From NCBI RefSeq assembly GCF_004367585.1, contig NZ_CP038015.1:1308001-1372000 (forward strand): a stretch of 64,000 bases of DNA. Direction: 5' to 3'. This document shows positions 44,731 to 53,839 of the stretch, piece after piece (position 1 is the first letter of the stretch; each line of letters begins with the position of its first letter). The position numbers were made by a program, and so were the translations under genes. This stretch comes from Paenisporosarcina antarctica. Lineage in GTDB: Bacteria; Bacillota; Bacilli; Bacillales_A; Planococcaceae. The notes under the pieces were generated by a model that saw only the letters and a program-made list of their open reading frames with translations, did not search any database and was not told the DNA's origin.

Positions 44731-45312
44731 ATGGAGCGAATAACATGGGATCAATTCTTCTTGGCACAAAGCCATTTACTAGCATTGAGGAGCACGTGTA
44801 CAAGATTAGCGGTAGGTGCGACAATCGTTCGTGATAAACGAATCATGGCAGGCGGTTACAATGGTTCCATCTCAGGAGGAGACCATTGTATTGATCAAGG
44901 ATGCTATGTAGTAGATCATCATTGTGTCCGTACGATTCATGCTGAAATGAATGCCTTACTTCAATGCTCAAAATATGGCATTTCAACGAATGAAGCAGAT
45001 TTATATGTGACTCATTTTCCTTGTTTACCATGCACAAAATCAATTATTCAAGCAGGAATTCGACGTTTATATTACGCGAAGGATTATAAAAACAATGAAT
45101 ATGCGATTCAATTGTTCAAGCAAGCAAGTGTAGAGGTTGTCCATGTGCCTTTTGATGAACGAAAAATCGATTTCCTAAGTGATAAAAAAATAACTTTGTA
45201 CTTAGAAATGCTTCAAAAATTAAGAGAGAATGGAGTTTCTGCTGAAGAATTGGCTTCATATGAAGCGCAGGTGAATGAATTATTTGGCAAAACTATTGGA
45301 ACCAACGTCTAA
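44731..45312 (+). CDS. comEB: ComEB, dCMP deaminase family protein
   Basis: A deoxycytidylate deaminase-family enzyme, 193 residues from ATG 44731. The zinc site is visible as HAEMNALLQC (His and catalytic Glu near 71-73) and PCLPCTKSI (two Cys). dCMP deaminase supplies dUMP for thymidylate. ComEB is in the competence operon but is not required for DNA uptake in B. subtilis. CAGGGGG precedes the start; the longer frame from 44677 lacks one. Confidence 0.94.
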   Translation: MERITWDQFFLAQSHLLALRSTCTRLAVGATIVRDKRIMAGGYNGSISGGDHCIDQGCYVVDHHCVRTIHAEMNALLQCSKYGISTNEADLYVTHFPCLPCTKSIIQAGIRRLYYAKDYKNNEYAIQLFKQASVEVVHVPFDERKIDFLSDKKITLYLEMLQKLRENGVSAEELASYEAQVNELFGKTIGTNV

Positions 45313-47609
45313 TTTATTTAGCAATTGCAGCCATTATATCAACGAGTGCTTCAATTGCTTCAATTGAACTGCTTTTTGTACATGCATTTATTATTTTGCT
45401 ATTTTTTCGAAAACGCTTACCGAAAATATTTATATTAAGTTATGTCACTATAGCCATTTTTTTCTTTATCCATGCCGAAGTGAAATTGTCTATTGGTGAT
45501 CAAGAAATCAAACAAGATAGCGTTATTCAACTAACATCTATTCATAGCATAAAAGGCTCTAAATTACGTGGTTTTGCCATTTCTGAAGAAAAGCAGAAGT
45601 GGTATCTCACATATACTTTTGTATCAGAAAATGAGAAGAACATGTTTCAAGAACAATCATTGACACGTGCAACGTTTGTATTGAATGGACAAGTGACAGA
45701 AGTACCGATACCTGCTCATGACTATGCGTTTAATATGCAAACCTATTTAACGAGCCACGGAGCATCTGGGATGTTGTCTGTCACTTCATTAGAAAAAATC
45801 TCAGAGCCAAGTGGTTTTTTGGGTTGGATTGCAAATCGACGTTTTCAAATGAAAAAGCATATTGAAGTCCACTTTCCACTTTCCCTTCAACCTGAAGCGA
45901 AAGCCTTATTGCTCGGATTACGAGATGACGTGGACCAACAACAAACACGTGCCTATCAAATACTTGGTATTACCCATTTGTTTGCCATTTCGGGGTTACA
46001 TGTAGCATTCTTAACCTATATTTTTTATCAGTCGATGTTAAGACTATCAATTAGAAAAGAAGTTGCAATTTGGTGTTTGTTAATCTGTTTACCTATTTAC
46101 GCAATTTTAGTAGGTGGAGCGCCTTCAGTATGGCGTGCTGTAGGGGTTGTAGAAATACTGTTACTTTCAAAGCAAATGAATAAACGACTGTCGATTGAAG
46201 ATGCCTTTGCTCTAAGCATACTGTTTTCTATATTTATTCAACCGGGTGTGTTATTGCAAATTGGTTTCCAATTATCTTATGCAGCGGCTGCGTCCTTGCT
46301 TTATTCTTCTCCTTTTTTAAAGAAGCAAATAAGTGTCTTCAAACAATCATTTTGGATTACATTTCTTTGTCAAATCGGGGTAGCCCCCATACTTCTATTT
46401 CACTTTTATGAGATTTCGTTATCCTCTTTTATTGTTAATTTATTTTTTGTCCCTCTTTTTTCAGTTGTTATTTTACCCATCAATTTACTATTATTTCTAG
46501 TGTCGTTTATACTACCTTACTTATCAGATCTAATTTTTCTCTTATATGAACCACTACGTTTAACTCTAACGACGTTTATTTTGAAAATAGCTGCTATTCC
46601 GCATCAATTGTGGAATCCAGGCAAACTTTCCAACTGGCAAGTTGTGATCGCATACTTAGGTGTGGTGAGTACTTTTTTTGTTTTAGAAATTCAATATCCA
46701 CTGAAAAAAATGGCGTTGACACTAGGACTTCCTATCGTATTAATTCAAGCAACACCGTATTTCGATTCATCCATCGAAGTGACATTTTTATCTGTAGGTC
46801 AAGGAGATGCTACGCTTATTGAACTCCCTCATCAAAAAGGGGTAATTCTTATTGACTCAGGAGGTTTATTACGATTTGGTCAAGAAGCTTGGAAACAAAC
46901 AGACGACCCATTTGAAATTGGGCGAGAAGTGGTTGTACCTTTTCTAAAAGGGCGGGGCATTCACTACATTGATAAATTTATTTGGACGCATGCAGATAGT
47001 GACCATATAGAAGGTGCAGAAGAAATTTTAGAAGAAATAAGAGTGGGAGAAATCCATGTGACACCTGCCGCTACTTCCGAATCAGCTTTGCAACAAGCCG
47101 TTCAAACAGCTATGCTCCAAAAGATTACAATCAAAGAAAAATTTGCAGGGGATAGCTTTCAATTGGGAGGTACGCAATTTATGTATGTTTCTCCACAAGA
47201 TAAAGAGTATAAAGGAAACGACGATTCCCTAGTTTTATATATCAAACATGAACTGTTTACGGTTTTGTTGACAGGAGACTTAGAAAAAGATGGGGAAGAA
47301 GAATTGTTAAATGCGTATTCAGGCTTACAAAATGTCGCTTTACTAAAAGGTGGGCACCATGGAAGCAAAACTTCCAGTACTTTGCCATTTATTAAAAAAC
47401 TTAATCCTAAAATAACTGTTTTTTCAGTGGGGAAAAACAATCGTTATGGGCATCCCCATGTTGAAGTAGTTAATAGATTTAAGGAAAATCAAATGCCGAC
47501 ACTAACAACGGCAGATATGGGCTCAATCCATGTCCGTTATAATAATAAGGAAATGACCATACGTGCGACTTCAAATAAGGGCATAATAAAAAGAGACCTA
47601 TCACAATGA
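45282..47609 (+). CDS. comEC: ComEC, DNA uptake channel (apparent ATT start)
   Basis: ComEC forms the membrane channel for single-stranded DNA in transformation. From ATT 45282 the product has 775 residues, almost the 776 of B. subtilis. It has an N-terminal membrane helix (LIYLAIAAIISTSASIASI), the OB-like domain, the Competence domain (LGITHLFAISGLHVAFLTYI) with many helices, and the C-terminal metallo-beta-lactamase-like domain (SVGQGDATLIEL, THADSDHIEGAEEI, LKGGHHGSKTS). No ATG, GTG or TTG occurs in frame until TTG 45396, which would remove the first helix. AGGTGA lies 7 nt before ATT 45282, inside comEB; the frames overlap by 31 nt. Confidence 0.88.
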   Translation: MWQNYWNQRLIYLAIAAIISTSASIASIELLFVHAFIILLFFRKRLPKIFILSYVTIAIFFFIHAEVKLSIGDQEIKQDSVIQLTSIHSIKGSKLRGFAISEEKQKWYLTYTFVSENEKNMFQEQSLTRATFVLNGQVTEVPIPAHDYAFNMQTYLTSHGASGMLSVTSLEKISEPSGFLGWIANRRFQMKKHIEVHFPLSLQPEAKALLLGLRDDVDQQQTRAYQILGITHLFAISGLHVAFLTYIFYQSMLRLSIRKEVAIWCLLICLPIYAILVGGAPSVWRAVGVVEILLLSKQMNKRLSIEDAFALSILFSIFIQPGVLLQIGFQLSYAAAASLLYSSPFLKKQISVFKQSFWITFLCQIGVAPILLFHFYEISLSSFIVNLFFVPLFSVVILPINLLLFLVSFILPYLSDLIFLLYEPLRLTLTTFILKIAAIPHQLWNPGKLSNWQVVIAYLGVVSTFFVLEIQYPLKKMALTLGLPIVLIQATPYFDSSIEVTFLSVGQGDATLIELPHQKGVILIDSGGLLRFGQEAWKQTDDPFEIGREVVVPFLKGRGIHYIDKFIWTHADSDHIEGAEEILEEIRVGEIHVTPAATSESALQQAVQTAMLQKITIKEKFAGDSFQLGGTQFMYVSPQDKEYKGNDDSLVLYIKHELFTVLLTGDLEKDGEEELLNAYSGLQNVALLKGGHHGSKTSSTLPFIKKLNPKITVFSVGKNNRYGHPHVEVVNRFKENQMPTLTTADMGSIHVRYNNKEMTIRATSNKGIIKRDLSQ

Positions 47610-47621
47610 AAAGTCTCTTTT
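47588..47621. terminator. Bidirectional terminator, comEC/yqzM
   Basis: AAAAAGAGAC and GTCTCTTTTTT pair around about 14 nt that contain the comEC stop codon. It can serve comEC on the plus strand and yqzM on the minus strand. Confidence 0.75.
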
Positions 47622-47629
47622 TTACTATT

Positions 47630-47764
47630 TTATCTTGTAATGAAGTCAATTACCGTCGGAATGGTAAATATCACTGCAAAGAAAACAAATGATACTACGA
47701 AAGCAACACCCGAGTCAATCGCATCGTTACGTGTGGATTGGACATTCTTTTCAAATTCGTGCAT
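47630..47764 (-). CDS. YqzM family small membrane protein
   Basis: A 44-residue protein read on the minus strand between comEC and holA: it starts MHEFEKNVQSTRNDAIDSG, then a single membrane helix (VAFVVSFVFFAVIFTIPTVI), and ends DFITR. It matches the YqzM family in sequence and in position (the same gap in B. subtilis). AGGAGGGA lies 5-6 nt before the ATG. No function is known. Confidence 0.88.
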   Translation of the reverse strand: MHEFEKNVQSTRNDAIDSGVAFVVSFVFFAVIFTIPTVIDFITR

Positions 47765-47930
47765 AACTATCCCTCCTAATACAACTTTTATTATAAGGGA
47801 TTCTATAAAAAAAATCCATAAACATCAAGTTTTTTTCCTGTATTTCAAACGAAAGACACATTTTGTTCAAAACCGGAGCATTTTATTTTCATGTATAATA
47901 GAAACGAATGTGTGTTATAGGAGGTTTCTC

Positions 47931-48941
47931 ATGTTTTCAAGTACTTGGAAAAAGATTCAACAAGGTGATTTTAGTCCGATTTATCTACTTGTCGGCACAG
48001 AGCATTACTTTTTCGACGAAACAATTCGTCGCATGAAAGAATCACTTAATCAAAATGGAGAAACGGATGTATTACTTTTTGATTTAGATGAAGTGCCCGT
48101 GCAACACGTAATTGAAGAAGCAGATACGATTCCATTTTTTACAGAACGAAAATTAATCATCGCTAAAAATGCCTCTTTTTTAAAAGCAACTGAAAAAGGA
48201 AAAGAGAAAATAGATCACGATTTAAAGAAGTTTGAAAGTTGGGTTCAGAATCCTTCTGAAACTGCGATTACTATTTTTATTGCACCTTATGAAAAACTAG
48301 ACGAACGTAAAAAAGTAACAAAGTTGATGAAAGAAAAATCTCTTTTATTAGTAGCAAAACCGCTCGAAGGAAATGATTTAGTAGTATGGGTTAAATCCAT
48401 AGTAGCGCGCGAGAAAAAAACGATGACGAGTGAAGCGATTACACGATTAATTGAAACAGTTGGACAAGACTTAGTTCAATTGCAATCAGAAATACATAAG
48501 ATGGCAACTTATATTGGAGAAGGCCTAGAAATCACTAAGGACGACGTAGAGCTGCTGATGACACGAACATTAGAGCAGGATGCATTCCAGCTACTCAATG
48601 CGTATTTGCGTGGGGATACTACAACCGCCTTGACGGTCTACCACGATTTGTTGCGGCAAAAACAAGAACCGATTATGTTAACTGCATTGCTAGCTTCTCA
48701 AATACGTTTACTATCTAATGTAAAATACTTGCAAAAAAAAGGGTACCACGCACAAGCCATTGCGAAACAACTAAAAGTGAATCCATACCGAGTGAAATTA
48801 ATTGTCGAAAGTAGACAACAAGTTAAAGAACAACGTTTGTTGCAAGTTTTACATAGACTTGCAAGTGCAGACTATCAATTAAAAACGAGTAGTGGCAGAC
48901 GGGAACGTATTTTAGAATTATTTTTAATGAATCGATTGTGA
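47931..48941 (+). CDS. holA: DNA polymerase III subunit delta
   Basis: HolA opens and loads the sliding clamp within the clamp loader. The 336 residues start FSSTWKKIQQGDFSPIYLLVGTEHYFFDETI and show the AAA+-like fold of the family plus the C-terminal QEPIMLTALLASQIRLL and QLKTSSGRRERILELFLM motifs. ATG 47931 with TAGGAGG 6 nt upstream is the start; a frame extending 97 codons further is antisense to yqzM. Confidence 0.95.
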   Translation: MFSSTWKKIQQGDFSPIYLLVGTEHYFFDETIRRMKESLNQNGETDVLLFDLDEVPVQHVIEEADTIPFFTERKLIIAKNASFLKATEKGKEKIDHDLKKFESWVQNPSETAITIFIAPYEKLDERKKVTKLMKEKSLLLVAKPLEGNDLVVWVKSIVAREKKTMTSEAITRLIETVGQDLVQLQSEIHKMATYIGEGLEITKDDVELLMTRTLEQDAFQLLNAYLRGDTTTALTVYHDLLRQKQEPIMLTALLASQIRLLSNVKYLQKKGYHAQAIAKQLKVNPYRVKLIVESRQQVKEQRLLQVLHRLASADYQLKTSSGRRERILELFLMNRL

Positions 48942-48988
48942 AAATAGTCCTGACTCGCTAGTGTAAAGCGAATCAGGACTATTTTTTA
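48941..48988 (+). terminator. Terminator after holA
   Basis: AAAATAGTCCTGACTCGC (48941-48958) and GCGAATCAGGACTATTTT (48968-48985) pair with one mismatch and are followed by T. It begins at the holA stop codon. Confidence 0.9.
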
Positions 48989-49385
48989 TTCAGAGAAACA
49001 CGAAAAATTAAGGCAGGAAATCGAAATTCCCCTCAGTAACGTCAAATAACATAATAATGCGAATTTCAATCATCAACAGCAATTGTTTATTAAATCAGCC
49101 TAAAACTAATTTTCCTATAAAAAGGTTGTACACTATATGACGTTGGTGAAATAAAATCTCTTACTCGATATAACAGGAGAAAGGGATGGAATATCACTAC
49201 TATCATTTTTTTATAAATAGCTATGAAACTAAAAAAAACCTGATACACGCTGATTTCTGTTCCAAGCGGATGCGTTCCGTGGGGCGTGCGGTGAGCCTCC
49301 TCGTCGCAAACAAATTGTGCACAATTCGTTTCTGTGGGAAGCCTACTAAAATTCTTCACCAACGTCATTTGACAAAGAACCATTA
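48989..49385. other. Intergenic space holA-rpsT
   Basis: Apart from the repeat element at 49137-49368 I see no gene here. The plus-strand 66-codon and minus-strand 97-codon frames both run through the repeat. Confidence 0.6.
49137..49368. repeat. Inverted-repeat-ended element, copy 2 of the GC-rich family
   Basis: ATGACGTTGGTGAA (49137-49150) recurs inverted as TTCACCAACGTCAT (49355-49368), a perfect 14-bp terminal repeat. Within it, GCTGATTTCTGTTCCAAGC (49249-49267) matches GTTGATTTCCGTTTCAACGC of the copy at 34131, and GCGGATGCGTTCCGTGGGG resembles GCGGACGCTTTGCGACG. An internal 14-bp palindrome AATTGTGCACAATT lies at 49313-49326. The core is GC-rich against an AT-rich background. It carries no transposase and looks like a miniature, non-autonomous or REP-like element. 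Confidence 0.7.
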
Positions 49386-49422
49386 AAAAAAGACCAGATT
49401 CGAATTTCGAATCTGGTCTTTC
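49386..49422 (-). terminator. Terminator of rpsT
   Basis: AAAGACCAGATTCGAA (49389-49404) and TTCGAATCTGGTCTTT (49406-49421) form a long, nearly perfect stem, with A-rich sequence on the left giving a T-run on the minus strand. Confidence 0.9.
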
Positions 49423-49428
49423 ATATAT

Positions 49429-49677
49429 TTACGCCTTTTTCATTAACTGAGCTTTTTTACGAGCCGCTGTGTTTTTATGAAGTAATCCTTTAGAAGCTGC
49501 TTTATCTACTTGCTTGATAGCAGTTTGTAAAAGTTCTTTTGCGTTTTCTTCATTGTTAAGTGAAGCAGTTTCAGCTTTCTTAACCGCTGTACGCATTTGA
49601 GACTTCGTGTGAGAGTTTTGTGCGTTAGCAGAAGCATTCGTTTTTACACGTTTGATTGCAGATTTGATGTTTGGCAT
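49429..49677 (-). CDS. rpsT: 30S ribosomal protein S20
   Basis: An 82-residue basic protein that binds 16S rRNA. It starts MPNIKSAIKRVKTNASANAQ and contains MRTAVKKAETA and GLLHKNTAARKKAQLMKK, all typical of S20. ATG 49677 was chosen with AGGAGGTG upstream; three more codons to GTG 49686 overlap the ribosome binding site. It is transcribed opposite to its neighbours, as in B. subtilis. Confidence 0.97.
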   Translation of the reverse strand: MPNIKSAIKRVKTNASANAQNSHTKSQMRTAVKKAETASLNNEENAKELLQTAIKQVDKAASKGLLHKNTAARKKAQLMKKA

Positions 49678-49923
49678 ATCTTTCACCTCCTAAAAAATAA
49701 TTCTTTCCGATCACGTCGCATCTCATCGTCAGTTTTGCTCGTTCACATGCTTACTTTCTCGATCTGCTCGTGTCTAGAAAAGAACCCGAGATACATAGAT
49801 TCTCGAATTAAAAATTTGCGCAATTAAAGGACGCTTTTTGCTTTAAGCATTAAAGTGTAATTCTAAATACAACAAGCATTATTTTATCAAACCAATAGTT
49901 AAATTGCAATAGATTCACGCAAA

Positions 49924-49953
49924 GAATATTTACTTGACACCTTGGGCACACTT
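49924..49953 (+). promoter_or_regulatory. Forespore (SigG/SigF) promoter candidate for gpr
   Basis: GAATA (49924-49928) followed about 18 bp later by CACACTT (49947-49953) resembles a SigG-type promoter, with a good -35 and a poor -10. gpr is known to be forespore-expressed. The remainder of the 293-bp gap between rpsT and gpr shows no gene. Confidence 0.3.
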
Positions 49954-49970
49954 TTCTTGAGGTGATAAGA

Positions 49971-51020
49971 ATGAGTAAACGGAATTTAATGCGTACTGAT
50001 TTGATAGACGAAGCGAACGAAGTAGTTCAACATCGAACTAAAAAAGAGAAAGATACCCTATATGATACGCCAGGCATTCAAATGAACGAAGATCGTAATG
50101 GGCGCGTGATTATTACGCATATTGAAACAGATGCAAGTGGAGCTGAATCCATAGGCAAAAAGGAAGGGACATATATTACGTTATCCGTCCCCACATTAAC
50201 AGTTGAAGATGAAGACGGATTTAAACAACTCGAACAACAACTTATTTCATCGTTGAATGATATTCATCAACTTCTGAAACTTTCAAAGGAATCAACAATT
50301 GCTGTGATCGGTTTAGGGAATAAAACGATTACTCCAGATGCAATTGGGCCATTAGCTATTGATCTGTTCCATGAAGAAATGTTCTCTTTATCTTTTGAAC
50401 CTGGTAAAGTCGTATTTTTTGCACCTGGTGTAACTGGACAAACAGGACTAGAAACATTTGAATTTGTGAAAGCGATTGCTGAACATGTAAAACCAGATTT
50501 AATCCTGGTTATCGATGCGTTAGCAGCTCGTAATCAAGACCGATTATGTAAAACAGTTCAAATAACAAATACCGGAATTCATCCAGGTTCAGGCGTAGGG
50601 AATATGCGCAATGAAATTTCTTTTGAATCATTAGGAGTTCCAGTAACTGCAATTGGTGTACCTATGGTGGTGGATGCCCCAGTACTTGTTGTGGAGGCGA
50701 TTGAGACTGTGTTTAAAGTTATTTCGAGTCAGATAGGAGAAACCACGAAAGCATCTTCTGCGCTATCTGTGGGATCTTGGTTGAGAAGTACAGACGCGCC
50801 AATTAACATTGAAGCGATTAAGCCAATTTTTGGGGAATGGACTTCCTGGTCTTCTGATGAGATACGTGCGCTCCTGCAAGAAGTTTTACCGCCTCATCAT
50901 CAACAATTATTTGTAACACCTAAAGAAACAGATTCTTGGGTGAAGAGACATGCTGAATTGATACAATCAGGTGTGTTGTCCTGGTTACAAGACGATGTTT
51001 TTAGTTCTACCTCGCCCTAA
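49971..51020 (+). CDS. gpr: Germination protease GPR
   Basis: An A25-family endopeptidase that degrades small acid-soluble spore proteins at germination. It is made as an inactive zymogen. The 349 residues start [18 protein letters not shown], and family blocks are seen in [33 protein letters not shown] and [17 protein letters not shown] 49971 follows GAGGTGAT; a GTG 9 nt earlier lies inside it. It precedes spoIIP, as in B. subtilis. Confidence 0.95.
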   Translation: MSKRNLMRTDLIDEANEVVQHRTKKEKDTLYDTPGIQMNEDRNGRVIITHIETDASGAESIGKKEGTYITLSVPTLTVEDEDGFKQLEQQLISSLNDIHQLLKLSKESTIAVIGLGNKTITPDAIGPLAIDLFHEEMFSLSFEPGKVVFFAPGVTGQTGLETFEFVKAIAEHVKPDLILVIDALAARNQDRLCKTVQITNTGIHPGSGVGNMRNEISFESLGVPVTAIGVPMVVDAPVLVVEAIETVFKVISSQIGETTKASSALSVGSWLRSTDAPINIEAIKPIFGEWTSWSSDEIRALLQEVLPPHHQQLFVTPKETDSWVKRHAELIQSGVLSWLQDDVFSSTSP

Positions 51021-51052
51021 TCCTACGTAAGTTGTAGGAGGAGGGGTGAAGA

Positions 51053-51886
51053 ATGCGCAAAACATTGCAGAAGGTCTTGAGTTTCTATCTATTTTTATTT
51101 TTACTCCCTATTTTGATGATTAAACTCCCTATGCTAGCTTTTGGAACTAATGTCACACAACAAGTTGAGAAAAGCCCGATAGCATATGCGGCTAATGTAG
51201 TAACAAAGGAAGTTACAAAAGAAGTAACTACGGAAACAAAAGAAGATCCATTTGACATTTTATTATATTTCACGCATTCACATGAAGCGTTTAATCCGAT
51301 TGTTGAAAAGTCATCTGGTTTAAAAGCGGTTAATTATCATCCTTCTACGAACATAATGAATGTTAGCGCACTTCTCACTCAACATTTTCAATTAAACGGT
51401 GCTTCTGTAGACGTATTACCATATGACAATATGAAAGAAATGAAAGTATCAGGACATAAGTTTCATGAAGCGTATACTACTATGCGACCGGTATTAAAAA
51501 AACAGTTGGAATCAAAAAAATACGATGTAATTATTGATTTGCATCGGGATTCACTTAAGCGTGAAAGAACAACAATTGTATCAAATGGAACGTCGTACGC
51601 ACAAATTATTCTTGTAGTAGGGGCCGAACATAAAAACTATAAATTAAATGAAGCATTTTCCAAAGCGGTCTCCAAGGAAATGAACGGAATGGTACCATCC
51701 ATTTCCAAGGGCGTTCTTGCAAAAACTCACGATACTGGGAATGGCATTTATAATCAAGATTTATCAGATCGGTCATTATTAGTAGAATTAGGTGGTATTG
51801 AAAATACAGAAGAAGAAATAAATCGGACCATTGCCATACTATCGAAGGCAATTTCTGTTGTTTTTGAAAATTCTAAAGGTAACTAA
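51053..51886 (+). CDS. spoIIP: SpoIIP, engulfment peptidoglycan amidase/endopeptidase (short form)
   Basis: With SpoIID and SpoIIM, SpoIIP dissolves septal peptidoglycan so the mother cell can engulf the forespore. The 277-residue protein has an N-terminal membrane helix (FYLFLFLLPILMIKLPM) and the catalytic domain: DILLYFTHSHEAFNP (His/Glu near 81-86), VIIDLHRDSLKR, and LLVELGGIENTEEEINR. It is about 120 residues shorter than B. subtilis SpoIIP (401), mostly between the anchor and the catalytic domain, but every catalytic block is present. Start ATG 51053 follows AGGAGGAGGGG. Confidence 0.93.
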   Translation: MRKTLQKVLSFYLFLFLLPILMIKLPMLAFGTNVTQQVEKSPIAYAANVVTKEVTKEVTTETKEDPFDILLYFTHSHEAFNPIVEKSSGLKAVNYHPSTNIMNVSALLTQHFQLNGASVDVLPYDNMKEMKVSGHKFHEAYTTMRPVLKKQLESKKYDVIIDLHRDSLKRERTTIVSNGTSYAQIILVVGAEHKNYKLNEAFSKAVSKEMNGMVPSISKGVLAKTHDTGNGIYNQDLSDRSLLVELGGIENTEEEINRTIAILSKAISVVFENSKGN

Positions 51887-51948
51887 CATTGAAGTAACGC
51901 GAGTTCACTGCTATAATTTTAAATAGTTTAAGTAGGAGTGGACATCAC

Positions 51949-53772
51949 ATGAATCGAGAAGAACGTATTAAACGTCAACAAAATATTCGAAACTTTTCTA
52001 TTATCGCCCATATCGATCACGGCAAATCAACATTAGCCGATCGGATTTTAGAACAAACAAAAGCATTGACATCTAGAGAAATGAAAGCCCAACTTCTTGA
52101 TTCAATGGATTTAGAACGTGAACGTGGAATTACCATTAAGTTAAACGCTGTACAATTGAACTATCGTGCAAAAGATGGGGAAGATTATACGTTCCATTTA
52201 ATTGATACTCCTGGACACGTCGATTTCACATATGAAGTTTCTAGAAGTTTAGCTGCATGTGAAGGGGCAATTCTAGTTGTAGATGCTGCGCAAGGTATTG
52301 AGGCACAAACATTGGCAAATGTTTATTTAGCTTTAGATAACGATTTAGAAATTTTGCCGGTCATTAATAAAATTGATTTACCTGCTGCTGATCCAGAGCG
52401 TGTTCGTGCTGAAATAGAAGAAGTGATTGGTTTAGATGCCTCGGAGGCTGTACTAGCTTCTGCAAAAGCAGGTATCGGAATTGAAGAATTACTTGAACAA
52501 ATTGTCGAAAAAGTCCCTGCTCCAACGGGCGATCCAGAGGCACCTTTAAAAGCACTTATTTTTGATTCGCTTTACGACCCTTATCGAGGTGTAGTCGCGT
52601 ATATTCGTGTAATGGAAGGGACTGTTCGTCCAGGGGATAAAATTCTCATGATGGCGACAGGTAAAGAATTTGAAGTAGTCGAAGCAGGTGTATTTACACC
52701 TAAAGCAACACTTCGTGACGAATTAACTGTTGGGGACGTTGGTTTCCTAACGGCAGCAATTAAAAACGTTGGGGATACACGTGTTGGTGATACCATCACT
52801 AGTGCGGCGACACCGGCAACTGAATCTCTACCAGGGTATCGACGCTTAAATCCAATGGTTTACTGTGGTTTGTATCCAATTGATACAGCAAGATACAATG
52901 ATTTGCGTGATGCACTTGAGAAACTTGAGTTAAATGATGCAGCTCTTCAATTTGAACCTGAATCTTCTCAAGCTCTTGGTTTTGGATATCGTTGTGGATT
53001 CTTAGGACTACTTCACATGGAAATTATTCAAGAACGCCTTGAGCGTGAATTTAACATTGACTTAATTACTACTGCTCCAAGTGTAATCTATGATGTTCAT
53101 ATGACAGATGGAGAAATTAAAAAAGTGGACAACCCCGCAATGATGCCAGAGTCACAAAAAATCGATAGAATTGAAGAGCCTTATGTAAAAGCGACAATTA
53201 TGGTGCCAAACGATTTTGTAGGTACGGTAATGGAACTGTGTCAAAAGAAACGTGGGAATTTCATGAACATGGATTATATCGATAAAACTCGGGTGAGTAT
53301 TATTTATGAAGTTCCACTTTCTGAAGTAGTATATGATTTCTTTGATCAATTAAAATCAGGGACAAAAGGTTATGCTTCATTCGATTACGAATTAATTGGG
53401 TATAAACCGTCTAAACTTGTGAAAATTGATATTTTATTAAATGCAGAACAAGTTGATGCTTTAAGCTTTATCGTGCATAATGACTTTGCTTATGAACGCG
53501 GTAAAATTATTGTTGAGAAGTTAAAGAAATTAATCCCAAGACAACAATTTGAAGTGCCAATTCAGGCAGCTATTGGACAAAAAATTGTCGCTCGTTCGAC
53601 AATAAGTGCCATTCGTAAAAATGTTCTTGCTAAATGTTACGGTGGAGATATTTCGCGTAAACGAAAACTTCTAGATAAACAAAAAGAAGGTAAAAAACGT
53701 ATGAAGCAAGTAGGGTCCGTAGAAGTTCCTCAAGAAGCATTTATGGCTGTACTGAAGATGGATGAAGATTGA
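51949..53772 (+). CDS. lepA: Elongation factor 4 (LepA)
   Basis: A ribosome-bound translational GTPase. The 607 residues have G1 [15 protein letters not shown] (about 17-31), G2 RGITIK, G3 DTPGHVDF, G4 NKIDLP, and the C-terminal LepA-specific domain ending [15 protein letters not shown]-like. Start ATG 51949 with TAGGAGTGG upstream. It is followed by hemW 67 nt later. Confidence 0.98.
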   Translation: MNREERIKRQQNIRNFSIIAHIDHGKSTLADRILEQTKALTSREMKAQLLDSMDLERERGITIKLNAVQLNYRAKDGEDYTFHLIDTPGHVDFTYEVSRSLAACEGAILVVDAAQGIEAQTLANVYLALDNDLEILPVINKIDLPAADPERVRAEIEEVIGLDASEAVLASAKAGIGIEELLEQIVEKVPAPTGDPEAPLKALIFDSLYDPYRGVVAYIRVMEGTVRPGDKILMMATGKEFEVVEAGVFTPKATLRDELTVGDVGFLTAAIKNVGDTRVGDTITSAATPATESLPGYRRLNPMVYCGLYPIDTARYNDLRDALEKLELNDAALQFEPESSQALGFGYRCGFLGLLHMEIIQERLEREFNIDLITTAPSVIYDVHMTDGEIKKVDNPAMMPESQKIDRIEEPYVKATIMVPNDFVGTVMELCQKKRGNFMNMDYIDKTRVSIIYEVPLSEVVYDFFDQLKSGTKGYASFDYELIGYKPSKLVKIDILLNAEQVDALSFIVHNDFAYERGKIIVEKLKKLIPRQQFEVPIQAAIGQKIVARSTISAIRKNVLAKCYGGDISRKRKLLDKQKEGKKRMKQVGSVEVPQEAFMAVLKMDED

Positions 53773-53839
53773 TAAAAATATAGTTGAGTAAAGGGGGCTA
53801 CTTGTTAGCCTTCTTTTTCATTAAGAAAGTTGGAAGACC

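Noticed and set aside
47640-47930. 97-codon N-terminal extension of HolA
   Set aside because: It is antisense to yqzM, and HolA family proteins start at the ATG after TAGGAGG.
49186-49386. 66-codon plus-strand frame with GGAGAAAGGG upstream
   Set aside because: Despite a fair Shine-Dalgarno it runs through the repeat element and into the rpsT terminator, and its product resembles nothing I know.
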